NCBI GenBank assembly: GCA_022446905.1
Contig: JAKVBT010000005.1
Location: 180,459-244,458, forward strand
DNA length: 64,000 nucleotides
Direction of reading: 5' to 3'
From: Phycisphaerales bacterium
Lineage (GTDB): Bacteria > Planctomycetota > Phycisphaerae > Phycisphaerales > SM1A02
The position numbers were made by a program, and so were the translations under genes. The notes beneath the pieces were generated by a model, which was not told the origin of the DNA, made no database searches, and saw only the letters and a program-made list of their open reading frames with translations. Shown here piece by piece: positions 9,790 through 18,863 of this stretch; position 1 is the first letter of the stretch; every line of letters starts with the position of its first letter.

Positions 9790-10905
9790 ATGACTCGTAT
9801 GGATCGGCACATCATGACCCGGCTTCTGCTGAACTTCGTGTTGTTATTTGCCGTGCTCTATCTCTTTGCAGCCACCATTGATGTCATTCTGAACTTGGAT
9901 GAATTCATGAAACTCGCCAAGCAGTCGCTCGGCGAGGATGCGGGCTGGCTATCTACGTTGGTGACGGCCATGGGCTACGCAGTGGGCTATCACCTGCCCC
10001 AGTTGTCCCAGTTCTATGCCTGGCTGTACGGTGCGGTGCTTGTTGGCGCCATGTGTTTCACATTGGCGCAGATGAGCCGGCACCGAGAACTCGTGGCGCT
10101 GGTGGCTTCAGGGATCAGTTTGCGACGTGTTGCAGTCCCATTTATTGCCGTCGCGGTCGCATTGGCGGGCTTGCAGGTCATCAATCAGGAATTGATTCTT
10201 CCAAATCTCGCCAGTCGCCTGCTTCGATCTCACAATACGTCTCATCAGGAGACGGTGGATGCGTTTCCAATTCGATTCACAGATGATGCAGAAGGAATGT
10301 TGGTTCAAGCATCTAGTTTTGACCCGGCGACCAAGCGTCTGATCAAACCCAGTTTCATTGAGCGCGATCAAGACGGTCGAGCCTCTCGACGTTCATGGGC
10401 GGTGTCTGCAACTTGGGATCAAGAGGAGGAGGCTTGGGTCCTCGAGAACGGTTTCTCAGTGCAGATTCACGCTGACGGAAGTGGGTCTTCGGCACCTCGG
10501 GCGGCAGCCCCAGTCAGGACGGATCTGTCACCGACCAAGTTGACGATGCGGCGACATGGGCAGATTGCCAGCATGCTGTCTTTGGGACAGATTGCAGACA
10601 TGCTTCAATGGCCTGACGCTCGAGAGGCTGCGGCCCTGCGTCGAAGTGCCATGGCTCGATTCGCCATGCTGGGGGTCAATGTGTTGGTGCTTCTGATCGC
10701 TCTGCCATTCTTTCTTGATCGCATACCTGGACAATTGCTTGTCCGATCGGTTTGGTGCGCTCTGGTAGTGCTGCCAGCCTACTTCACTGCTGCAGGCTTC
10801 ATGCTGGTGCCGCTGCCGAGTCTGAGTGTGGCTTTAGGGGTGCTCTTGCCGGTGCTGATTCTCCTTCCCGTGGGCCTGGCTCGGCTCGGGATGGTGCGCA
10901 CCTGA
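9790..10905 (+). CDS. LptF/LptG family permease (YjgP/YjgQ)
   Basis: MDRHIMTRLLLNFVLLFAVLYLFAATIDVILNLDEF...AQMSRHRELVALVASGISLRRVAVPFI typical of LptF/G. Confidence 0.85.
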   Translation: MTRMDRHIMTRLLLNFVLLFAVLYLFAATIDVILNLDEFMKLAKQSLGEDAGWLSTLVTAMGYAVGYHLPQLSQFYAWLYGAVLVGAMCFTLAQMSRHRELVALVASGISLRRVAVPFIAVAVALAGLQVINQELILPNLASRLLRSHNTSHQETVDAFPIRFTDDAEGMLVQASSFDPATKRLIKPSFIERDQDGRASRRSWAVSATWDQEEEAWVLENGFSVQIHADGSGSSAPRAAAPVRTDLSPTKLTMRRHGQIASMLSLGQIADMLQWPDAREAAALRRSAMARFAMLGVNVLVLLIALPFFLDRIPGQLLVRSVWCALVVLPAYFTAAGFMLVPLPSLSVALGVLLPVLILLPVGLARLGMVRT

Positions 10906-11034
10906 GCTCTGCAAGCTCACAAGCCAATACCGCGCCCAAGGCTTCTGGGGGTCTACTGGTCTGCTATTTTCGGACCTGAGAAATCATCACGCCAACGTTG
11001 GAGAGCAATGCCGTTCTGGGCCGAAGTGATGCTT

Positions 11035-11057
11035 CGGCGCGAGGTGGCCTCGCGCCG
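11035..11057. repeat. Perfect 10-bp inverted repeat in the fliW leader (CGGCGCGAGG-TGG-CCTCGCGCCG)
   Basis: Read directly; overlaps a second stem CCGAAG(11021-11026)/CTTCGG(11032-11037). Confidence 0.85.
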
Positions 11058-11166
11058 CGCTTCAAGATGGTGACGCAATCGACCATCTCCTGAAGTCGGG
11101 CAGGACGCCATCCGACCCTGTCGGAATGGGCCATGAGGGCCTCTGATTGCACGAGAGGGCGACGTG

Positions 11167-11628
11167 ATGCGCGTCCAGACGACTCGATTCGGAACTGTTG
11201 AGGTCAGTGATGACCGAATTCTGAATTTCCCTGCTGGTTTGCTTGGGTTCTCCAGTTTCACCAGTTTTGCGTTGCTGCAACCTGATCAGGATGCAGTCTT
11301 TTATTGGTTGCAGTCCACGGACTCTCCAGAGTTGGCCTTTGTTGTCACCGACCCCGCCCTGTGGTGTGAGGAATACGAGGCCACGGTCCGGCAGGACCAC
11401 ATGGACATCCTCGATCTCAATGGGGTCAACGATGCACGGGTGTTCGTGATCGTCAACAAGTATGACGATTCCCTCACTGCGAACCTCCAGGGACCACTGG
11501 TGGTGAATCTTCGCAATCGCCGAGGCATGCAAATCGTGCTGGCGGATCAGCGTTGGACAACGCGGAAAGAAATCGCCAAGTTGCAGCAGTCGGAATCCAC
11601 ACCACGCGCGGTTCGGGCAACGGCCTGA
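11167..11628 (+). CDS. fliW: Flagellar assembly factor FliW
   Basis: RVQTTRFGTVEVSDDRILNFPAGLLGFSSFTSFALL...FYWLQSTDSPELAFVVTDP matches FliW; next to csrA. Confidence 0.9.
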   Translation: MRVQTTRFGTVEVSDDRILNFPAGLLGFSSFTSFALLQPDQDAVFYWLQSTDSPELAFVVTDPALWCEEYEATVRQDHMDILDLNGVNDARVFVIVNKYDDSLTANLQGPLVVNLRNRRGMQIVLADQRWTTRKEIAKLQQSESTPRAVRATA

Positions 11629-11656
11629 CACCTTCATCTGCAGAGGAGATGCCGAG

Positions 11657-11872
11657 ATGCTTGTGCTGTCACGCCGCCGCGATGAGACCATCGTCATTGG
11701 AGACGACATTCAGATCACTGTGGTCGATATTCGTGGAGATAAGGTCCGTCTGGGCATTCAAGCCCCATTCAGCGTAGGTGTGCACCGCAAAGAGTTGCGG
11801 GAAGCGATCGAGCGTGAGAATGCACAGGCCTCAACGATTCCATCGATGCCCGATCTGCAAACTGGGACCTGA
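11657..11872 (+). CDS. csrA: Carbon storage regulator CsrA
   Basis: MLVLSRRRDETIVIGDDIQITVVDIRGDKVRLGIQAP; upstream AGGAGA. Confidence 0.97.
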   Translation: MLVLSRRRDETIVIGDDIQITVVDIRGDKVRLGIQAPFSVGVHRKELREAIERENAQASTIPSMPDLQTGT

Positions 11873-11885
11873 ATTTGCTGATGAT

Positions 11886-12110
11886 TCAGTTTGGGTGACA
11901 CCCACAACCGCCGCCGCCACAGCAGCCACCAGCAGGGCTACTTGGTGCAGTTTTGATGGATGCAGCATCAACTGAAAACACGCTGTGGATTCGCTCAAAA
12001 GTCCGCCCCTTGCTATCGGGATCTTCCACCGGGGCGTCGGCTTCGGCCATGGGCCGCAGGAGGCTGATCAGGGTGCCGTCTTCAATGGCTCGGTACTCGT
12101 AGAGTGGCAT
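11886..12110 (-). CDS. FmdB-like small protein with Cys/Gly-rich C-terminus
   Basis: MPLYEYRAIEDGTLISLLRPM... FmdB-type start without the usual CxxC ribbon; tail GGCCGGGGCGCHPN. Confidence 0.6.
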   Translation of the reverse strand: MPLYEYRAIEDGTLISLLRPMAEADAPVEDPDSKGRTFERIHSVFSVDAASIKTAPSSPAGGCCGGGGCGCHPN

Positions 12111-12127
12111 GGTGGATTCCGTGGAGG

Positions 12128-13327
12128 CTAGATGCGATCAAGCGCTTGGGTAAGGTCATCGACAAGATCTTGTGGTGTTTCGATGCCCATGGACAAACGA
12201 ACCAAAGTATCGCTGATGCCCAGGGCGGCGCGTCTTTCTTGCGGGACAGAGGCATGGGTCATGATGGCCGGATGATTGGCCAGTGACTCAACTCCACCGA
12301 GTGACTCGGCCAATGCGAAAATCCTCAGCGACTCGAGAAAGCGGGCGCAGCCTTCGGTGTCGGCATCCAAATCAATGGTGATCATGCCACCGCCGCCGGG
12401 CTGTCCATCGAGTTGCATCTGGCGGGATGCGAGATCAAACTGAGGATGACTCTCGTGCCCTGGCCAGCACATTCGTGTGACTTTCGGGTGGGCTGCCAGC
12501 ATCGGGGCGATGATTGCAGCTGATTCACAATGCCGCCGCATGCGCACGTCAAGTGTTTTGATGCCACGAAGCACCATGTACGAATCGAATGGACCGAGCA
12601 CAGATCCGACAGAATTCTGGTGAAAGCGAAGGCGTTCCGCCAAAGGCTCATCGCCAGTGACCAGCAGGCCTGCGACCACATCGCTGTGACCACCCAGATA
12701 CTTGGTGGCAGAGTGCATAACAATATCGATGCCATGATCCATTGGCCGTTGCAGCATCGGTGTGGCAAACGTGTTGTCACAGGCCGTGATGATGCCGTGG
12801 CGTTTTCCAAGCGCTGCGATGCCATCCAGATCTGCCAGTTTCAGCATTGGGTTTGTAGGTGTTTCTACCCAAATCAAACGCGTGCGATCAGTGATGGCCG
12901 CTTCAGCAGCTGAGAGGTCTGACAAGTCTGCAATGTCAAAGTGCAGTCCTGCCGAGCGTGCGCGTACCTGCTCAAACAGTCGGTGGGTTCCTCCGTAGAG
13001 GTCATCCATTACCAGCACATGATCTCCGGATTCCAAGATGTCTAGTAAGGTCGCGATCGCAGCCAGGCCACTGGAAAATGCGAACCCCCCGCATGAGGGG
13101 TCGGTTGACTCTGCGATCTGTGATCCTTCAAGTGTGGCAATGCATCGCTCTAGCGCGTAGCGTGTTGGGTTGTGGCTTCGGGTGTACTCAAAGCCAGCGT
13201 GTTCGCCGGGCCGCCGCTGGGCATAGGTGGAACTTAGGGAAATGGGGGGCATGACCGCGCCCGTGATGGCATCAGGATGCTGCCCACCATGAATTGCGAT
13301 TGTTCCGAGGTTCTTGCTCTGGGCCAT
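12128..13327 (-). CDS. Cystathionine gamma-synthase/lyase family PLP enzyme
   Basis: AIHGGQHPD, SSTYAQ, FEYTRSHNPTRYALE, FSSGLAAIATLL, DDLYGGTHRLFEQ, SATKYLGGHSDVVAG (PLP lysine), LGGVESLANHPAIMTHASVP. Confidence 0.93.
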   Translation of the reverse strand: MAQSKNLGTIAIHGGQHPDAITGAVMPPISLSSTYAQRRPGEHAGFEYTRSHNPTRYALERCIATLEGSQIAESTDPSCGGFAFSSGLAAIATLLDILESGDHVLVMDDLYGGTHRLFEQVRARSAGLHFDIADLSDLSAAEAAITDRTRLIWVETPTNPMLKLADLDGIAALGKRHGIITACDNTFATPMLQRPMDHGIDIVMHSATKYLGGHSDVVAGLLVTGDEPLAERLRFHQNSVGSVLGPFDSYMVLRGIKTLDVRMRRHCESAAIIAPMLAAHPKVTRMCWPGHESHPQFDLASRQMQLDGQPGGGGMITIDLDADTEGCARFLESLRIFALAESLGGVESLANHPAIMTHASVPQERRAALGISDTLVRLSMGIETPQDLVDDLTQALDRI

Positions 13328-13331
13328 GAAT

Positions 13332-14735
13332 TCAGCTCATTGTCTTTTTGCGGAGGTAATTGATCAGGTCGATTCTGGTGATCAGCCCGAGGTACTGACC
13401 ATTGTCCATGACAATGGCGACTCGATCAGATTCAAAGATCGGAATGAGGTCGCGGACATCTGCATCGGGGGCAATGGTTACCAGCCGTGTGGTCATGTAG
13501 TCAGAAACAGGGTTCGCGAAGGCATGGTCATTCTCCGAGACCGCCATGAGTACATCAGATTCATCGAGGATGCCCTGTAGCTGGTGCGACTGGTCGAGTA
13601 CTGCGAGTTGGCTGATGTCATACAAACGCATCATGCGTACGGCTTGCATGACTGGCATGTCCGGCGAGATGGTGTAATCCTCATGTTCGCTGTGTCGGCG
13701 AGCGATGAGGTCGCCAAGATCACTTCGCTGTGGACGATCAAGGAAGCCCTGATCGGTCATCCAGTAATCGTTGAACATGCGATCGAGGTATTTTGAGCCA
13801 TGGTCGCACAGGAAGGTGACAACGGTCTTGGGGGAGGTCTGTCGTCGGCACCATACCAGTGCAGCGTGCAGCAATGAGCCGCTTGAAGATCCCCCGAGCA
13901 AGCCCTCGTGGCGCAACAAAGATCGGGCAGCTTCAAATGCTTGTTGGTCGGTCACGGCGATGGCTTCGTCAATGATGGACAGATCAGCGACATCGGGCAC
14001 AAAATCTTCGCCGATGCCTTCGACCATCCAACTTCCTGGTTCTACCTCACGTCCTTCGTTGATCAGCGGTGCAAGAATGGAACCTTCGGGATCTGCTAGA
14101 ACTAATTGAATGTCCGGCTTGGCATTCTTGAGATAGCGGCCCGCGCCAGCAAGTGTGCCTCCCGAGCCAATGCCGGCAACAAATGCATCAATGGCGCCAT
14201 CTGTTTGTGCCCAGATTTCCGGGCCTGTCGATTCGAAGTGCGCCTTGGCATTGTTTGGATTTTCAAACTGATTGATGTAGAAGCCGCCGGTTTCTTTGGC
14301 AATCCGTTGGGCAACGTCTTGGTAATAGTCTGGGTGTCCTTTTTGGACATCACTGCGTGTGATGACCACATCAGCGCCAAGTGCTCGAAGGTGGGCAATC
14401 TTGCCTTCGCTCATCTTGTCTGGGACAACGACTGTGACTCGGTATCCCTTGAGCGACCCAACCATCGCCAGTGCGATGCCGGTATTGCCCGCGGTTGCCT
14501 CGATGATGTGACCACCTTTTGCAAGTGCACCGGATGCTGCTGCCGCTTCAATCATGGTGACTGCAATGCGATCCTTGATCGAACTGCCAGGGTTGGAGGA
14601 TTCCAGTTTGAGAAGCAGGCGGCATGGGCCGGTATCGAGGTTGGTGACTTCCACCATCGGGGTGTTCCCGATCATGGAGAGCAGTCCTTGATAGGTCGGA
14701 GCAATGGAATTTGGCTGACAGGTGGACTCAGGCAT
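13332..14735 (-). CDS. Cystathionine beta-synthase-type PLP enzyme with C-terminal CBS domain pair
   Basis: MIGNTPMVEV, LESSNPGSSIKDRIA, EATAGNTGIALA, GIGSGGTLAGAGRYLK, SSGSLLHAAL; C-terminal CBS-domain sequence DISQLAVLDQSHQLQGILDESDVL...VAIVMDNGQYLGLITRIDLINYL. Confidence 0.9.
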   Translation of the reverse strand: MPESTCQPNSIAPTYQGLLSMIGNTPMVEVTNLDTGPCRLLLKLESSNPGSSIKDRIAVTMIEAAAASGALAKGGHIIEATAGNTGIALAMVGSLKGYRVTVVVPDKMSEGKIAHLRALGADVVITRSDVQKGHPDYYQDVAQRIAKETGGFYINQFENPNNAKAHFESTGPEIWAQTDGAIDAFVAGIGSGGTLAGAGRYLKNAKPDIQLVLADPEGSILAPLINEGREVEPGSWMVEGIGEDFVPDVADLSIIDEAIAVTDQQAFEAARSLLRHEGLLGGSSSGSLLHAALVWCRRQTSPKTVVTFLCDHGSKYLDRMFNDYWMTDQGFLDRPQRSDLGDLIARRHSEHEDYTISPDMPVMQAVRMMRLYDISQLAVLDQSHQLQGILDESDVLMAVSENDHAFANPVSDYMTTRLVTIAPDADVRDLIPIFESDRVAIVMDNGQYLGLITRIDLINYLRKKTMS

Positions 14736-14776
14736 CGAAAGTCATTGTACCGCTCGTGCGAGTCCCTGAAATGAGA

Positions 14777-14810
14777 CAGGGCCGGGACGATGTGCATCGT
14801 CCCGGCCCTG
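14777..14810 (-). terminator. Strong inverted repeat, probable terminator of the prepilin-like gene, no U-tract
   Basis: 16-bp perfect arms CAGGGCCGGGACGATG / CATCGTCCCGGCCCTG separated by 2 nt, between the genes ending at 14845 and starting at 14735 on the minus strand. Confidence 0.6.
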
Positions 14811-14844
14811 GAGTTGATTCCAAAGAATCAGCGATCAGTCACGG

Positions 14845-16134
14845 TCAGTCAACATCGATGATGTCACGGCCGCGACGACCATTGATGGTGTGGGTGTGGA
14901 CGCCAGAACTCATGTCTGCATAGCCGCTACGACCCTTGTCGAGGAAGTAACAGTTCACCCCATCAGGTGTGCCAACGTGGTAGAGACCACCAGCGGCTTC
15001 GGATTGCGAATTTCCCTCGGCCTGTTTCTGAACCAGACCGTGAGATTGACGAGCTTGATTGATCCCCAAGGTGGTGGTGGATCCATCGGCCATGGCAGTG
15101 ACTGGTTCACTATCAAAGTGACCGTTGAACAGCGGCGGGTGGCAGCCGTCATAGGTCAGTGCTTCCTGCATATACGTGCCATCGAATCGGTCGTGGCAGT
15201 CGAAACTGTTGTTCTGGAGCATGTGGTGCTCCATCAGGAATGTCTTGAGCGTTGGATAAGCGAATTGACCCATCGATGGGGCGCGGAAGCCGCCAGCCAT
15301 GGCCATGGGGTCCGAAGCGCCATCTGACCAACCACTTGGGTTGTTCGGGTTGTTGTAATCGGTGTCATATCGATACACATTCGCGCTCACCATGTTGGCT
15401 GGTGAGAGGCAATAGGAGGAGGGGACGCCCCGCAGGAATGGCGGGCTGTAGCCCCATGGGCTTGAAAGTGCATCGTCCAGATCAGTCCAGTTGGGATCGC
15501 AGACTTCAATGTCGCCTTCGAAGCATCGTCGCTTGCGGAGGAAGTCAATGACAGCCTTGTCCTTGGGCGCGAAGTTGATGCGGGCGGTGGGGCCACCGAC
15601 AGCACGGGAGACCTGATAACTGTGCGGGAAGCGGAAGGTACCCATCTTGTCGAGTCCTCCTCCGAATCCACTGGTCAGGCTGCCTGACCATGTGTAGGGA
15701 ACCATGAACTCAATGCAGCCACCACCGAACCATGCCCAGTTGGCGCCGTCTTCCTGAGTTCCTTCACCCCATGACACGCCGACACTGAAGTCAGCCCAAC
15801 CGGCGTTGATGCCGGAGTAGTTGTTCTGCCAATACTGGTACGCGGTTGATGCATTCGCGCCCTGTTTGAAGGCAGGCTCAGCAGTCGAGTTTCGGGGATT
15901 CTGGTCAACCTGAGACAGGTTGTCCGGAGCGCCGGTCCACATCTTGCCGTTCTCGGCTTCGTAGTTCAGATGGGAGGCGTACAACTGTTTGATGTTGTTC
16001 TTCGAAACACCGACATTGGCGGTGTCGCGAGCCGATTGAACGGCGGGGAGGAGGATGCCGACGAGTAGTGCGATGATGGAAACCACCACCAGCAGTTCGA
16101 CCAGCGTGAAACCAGTGCGCTTCGGAGTGTGCAT
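14845..16134 (-). CDS. Prepilin-type N-terminal cleavage/methylation domain protein (planctomycete-style pilin-like)
   Basis: [66 protein letters not shown]; start at 16134 chosen from the signature position. Confidence 0.8.
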   Translation of the reverse strand: MHTPKRTGFTLVELLVVVSIIALLVGILLPAVQSARDTANVGVSKNNIKQLYASHLNYEAENGKMWTGAPDNLSQVDQNPRNSTAEPAFKQGANASTAYQYWQNNYSGINAGWADFSVGVSWGEGTQEDGANWAWFGGGCIEFMVPYTWSGSLTSGFGGGLDKMGTFRFPHSYQVSRAVGGPTARINFAPKDKAVIDFLRKRRCFEGDIEVCDPNWTDLDDALSSPWGYSPPFLRGVPSSYCLSPANMVSANVYRYDTDYNNPNNPSGWSDGASDPMAMAGGFRAPSMGQFAYPTLKTFLMEHHMLQNNSFDCHDRFDGTYMQEALTYDGCHPPLFNGHFDSEPVTAMADGSTTTLGINQARQSHGLVQKQAEGNSQSEAAGGLYHVGTPDGVNCYFLDKGRSGYADMSSGVHTHTINGRRGRDIIDVD

Positions 16135-16453
16135 GAGAACCACCTTTATGGGGCCCGACGACCATCGCCGAGCTGTCCGGGCCGACCCACCCACTGGGTG
16201 ACCACGACGTTCCACCATACCGTAAAAAGTCGTCTGTGAATACATGCCAGATGGCAAGTTCACAGGGACCCAGGGGTGGCGTCATGGTCGGATCCCTTCG
16301 GATTCGGCCATGCTGACGGGCGGCAAGACGTGCGATCGGTGCCCGTCGTTGTAGCACTCCACCGCAGAGGTGGAACCGATCACTACCAGCATGGGCAGGT
16401 TTGACCGCCTGGTCAACCAATTTCCCAGCTTCATTGTCGAAAAATGAGGTTTC

Positions 16454-17464
16454 TTAGGCGTCCAGCAGGGGGAGGGAGGTTTGTCCGCCACTGGTTAATT
16501 GCCGGCCTTGCCGGGTGCGTGCCAGCAGGCCAATCTGCAGGAGATAGGGCTCGACAACATCTTCAAGGGTGCCAGAATCCTCTCCAAGCGTGGCAGCGAT
16601 GGCTTCAAGGCCTGCCGGACCTCCGTCATACACGTCCCGAATGACCTTCAGATAGGCCCGGTCAAGATCATCCAGCCCCTGTTCATCGACGCCTTCTAGG
16701 CGAAGGGCCTCATCAGCCAATTCCGTCGTGATGCACTGGGCTTGGTGGACTTGGGCAAAATCTCTGACTCGTCGCAGGAGTCGCAGGGCTACGCGGGGGG
16801 TGCCCCGGCTGCGTGATGCAATCAGCGTGAGTGCGGCTGGGTCTGGAGGGTTCAAATTCAGGACCTCACTGGCTCGGGCAAGAATTTGCTCCAGTTCGGA
16901 GGGCTCGTAGAAATCAAGTCGGTGCGCGATGCCGAAACGGCTCCGCAGCGCCGCGGTCAGAAGGCCGGCCCGGGTCGTGGCGCCGATGAGCGTGAATGGC
17001 TGCAGTCGATAGGTGACGACTCGGGCATGCATGCCTGCATCGAGGGTGAAGTCAATCTTGAAATCTTCCATCGCCGGGTAGACGTACTCTTCAACTGCCG
17101 CTGGCAGTCGATGAATCTCATCGATGAACAAAATGTCGCCAGGTTGCATTCGGGTCAATGTGCCAACCAGATCAGCCCCCTTGGTCAGCGCTGGTCCTGA
17201 AGTCACATAGGCCTTGGTGCCCATCTCTTCTGCGACGATGTGCGCGATGGTGGTTTTGCCAAGTCCTGGCGGGCCGTGCAGGAGGAGGTGTTCGGTTGGT
17301 TCTTGTCGCGATTTGGCCGCAGTCATCGCGATCCGAAGTCGGGTTTGCAACTGCGACTGTCCGATGTAGTCGTCTAAGGTTTTGGGGCGGATGGTCGGCC
17401 CGGTGGGCTCACCGGCGGTGTCTTCCGGCTGGTGATTGGCTGAGACGATGCGTTCTCTGCTCAT
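16454..17464 (-). CDS. ruvB: Holliday junction branch migration helicase RuvB
   Basis: RPKTLDDYIGQ, LLLHGPPGLGKTTIAHIVAEEMG, DILFIDEIHRLPAAVEEYVYPAMEDF, GATTRAGLLTAALRSRFGI; ATGA overlap with upstream gene. Confidence 0.97.
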   Translation of the reverse strand: MSRERIVSANHQPEDTAGEPTGPTIRPKTLDDYIGQSQLQTRLRIAMTAAKSRQEPTEHLLLHGPPGLGKTTIAHIVAEEMGTKAYVTSGPALTKGADLVGTLTRMQPGDILFIDEIHRLPAAVEEYVYPAMEDFKIDFTLDAGMHARVVTYRLQPFTLIGATTRAGLLTAALRSRFGIAHRLDFYEPSELEQILARASEVLNLNPPDPAALTLIASRSRGTPRVALRLLRRVRDFAQVHQAQCITTELADEALRLEGVDEQGLDDLDRAYLKVIRDVYDGGPAGLEAIAATLGEDSGTLEDVVEPYLLQIGLLARTRQGRQLTSGGQTSLPLLDA

Positions 17465-18759
17465 GGTGTGTGATCGACCATTTGGCTTGTGACCTGACAA
17501 AGCCGCTGCTGTTGCCAATCCAGATTCAGTGTAGTGGCCCCGGACACCAGTGGGCCGAGGATGGTCTTACAGATGTCCTGTTGCCAGTGAGTGCGGCCTG
17601 GCATCCCAGTACGCCCCGACAGATACCACTGTGAGAACTCGGATCGAGAGGCAGCCAGTCCCGGTGCAATGCCACGGGCGATCGCCACGGCACAGAACAT
17701 GTGCCAGAGTCCGTCGATGGCCATGCGGTCTGACGGGGACTCATCACCTGGGCGCAAGGTGGTGGGCGGTGGGTCTTGGCCATCATCCTCTAGCGTGTTG
17801 AGAATCGCCTCAGCATGCTTGCGGGCCAGATGGGCAGGCATGCCGCGCATATCTGCCAAGGCCGCTGCATTGGCGGGCCGATCTCGGATGGTTTGGAGCA
17901 CAACAGCATCAGGCATCACCGCTCTTGGCGGCAGATCTTCATCTTGGGCGATGGCGTCCCGTGTTTGCACCAATCTTTGCATGGCGCGTCGCTGTGTTTT
18001 GTTGAACCGTCTGTTCCCTTCGATCTTGCGTCGCTGGGCATCGAGATCGGGTTCATACCACGTCAAGTCTTCAAACACGCTGCAGGCATCACGAGCCCAC
18101 TGTTCATGTCCTGCCTGAGTGATGTGCTTTTGTAGATGGTCGTGAAGCAGAGGTAGGTAGCGGACATCGTCCGCGGCGTACCGCATCTGGTTGGGTGAAA
18201 GTGGTCGGGCGTCCCATGCGGTGAAGGTCATTCCTGGAGGCATGGGTGCATTGATGATGCTTTGCACACTTTTAGTTAACGAGCATGGCCAAGGAAGGCC
18301 TGCAAGCCCACCGATCAATTGGGTATCTACAACATTGCAAGGTGCGGCACCCCATTGCCGGGACAAGATCTGCATGTCTTGTCGTCCGGCGTGCACGATG
18401 GTCACACGCTCTGGTGATGCGATGACATCCCACAATGCGCTGAGATCATCGATGGCCAGCGGATCGACCAAGTAGACCTGCTTGCGAGTACCGACTTGGA
18501 CAAGACACAACTGTGGGTAGTAGGTTTCCTCGCCGATGAACTCCGTGTCAAAGGTGACCATGTCTGCATTGCCAAGGTCGTCCACCACTGCACGCAGTCC
18601 AGCGGCATCCGTGACCAGTGGGGCGTCCTCGCGCGGGACATCGGGGTGATCCGGGATCGGCTTGAGGCTGCCGGAGGAGGCATGGGAATCGGAGTGGCTG
18701 CGATCACGGCGACGGCGTCGTGCACTCTGATGGGTTGACTTGCGTCGGGCAGCGGCCAT
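17461..18759 (-). CDS. Ribonuclease D
   Basis: VTFDTEFIGEETYYPQLCLVQVG, IVHAGRQDMQIL, VVDTQLIGGLAG, MRYAADDVRYLPLLH exonuclease motifs plus HRDC-like C-terminus. Confidence 0.88.
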   Translation of the reverse strand: MAAARRKSTHQSARRRRRDRSHSDSHASSGSLKPIPDHPDVPREDAPLVTDAAGLRAVVDDLGNADMVTFDTEFIGEETYYPQLCLVQVGTRKQVYLVDPLAIDDLSALWDVIASPERVTIVHAGRQDMQILSRQWGAAPCNVVDTQLIGGLAGLPWPCSLTKSVQSIINAPMPPGMTFTAWDARPLSPNQMRYAADDVRYLPLLHDHLQKHITQAGHEQWARDACSVFEDLTWYEPDLDAQRRKIEGNRRFNKTQRRAMQRLVQTRDAIAQDEDLPPRAVMPDAVVLQTIRDRPANAAALADMRGMPAHLARKHAEAILNTLEDDGQDPPPTTLRPGDESPSDRMAIDGLWHMFCAVAIARGIAPGLAASRSEFSQWYLSGRTGMPGRTHWQQDICKTILGPLVSGATTLNLDWQQQRLCQVTSQMVDHTP

Positions 18760-18797
18760 CAGCGCACTCTATCGCGGAGGCGGGTTCTATGAAGTAG

Positions 18798-18833
18798 CAC
18801 GGGCGTTGCAGGTAAAGACCTGCAACGCCCGTG
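18798..18833 (-). terminator. Strong inverted repeat downstream of groEL, no U-tract
   Basis: 16-bp perfect arms CACGGGCGTTGCAGGT / ACCTGCAACGCCCGTG with AAAG loop, between groEL end (18864) and the RNase D start (18759). Confidence 0.65.
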
Positions 18834-18863
18834 GAAACGCGGAGAAGATGCATTATTGGGGGA

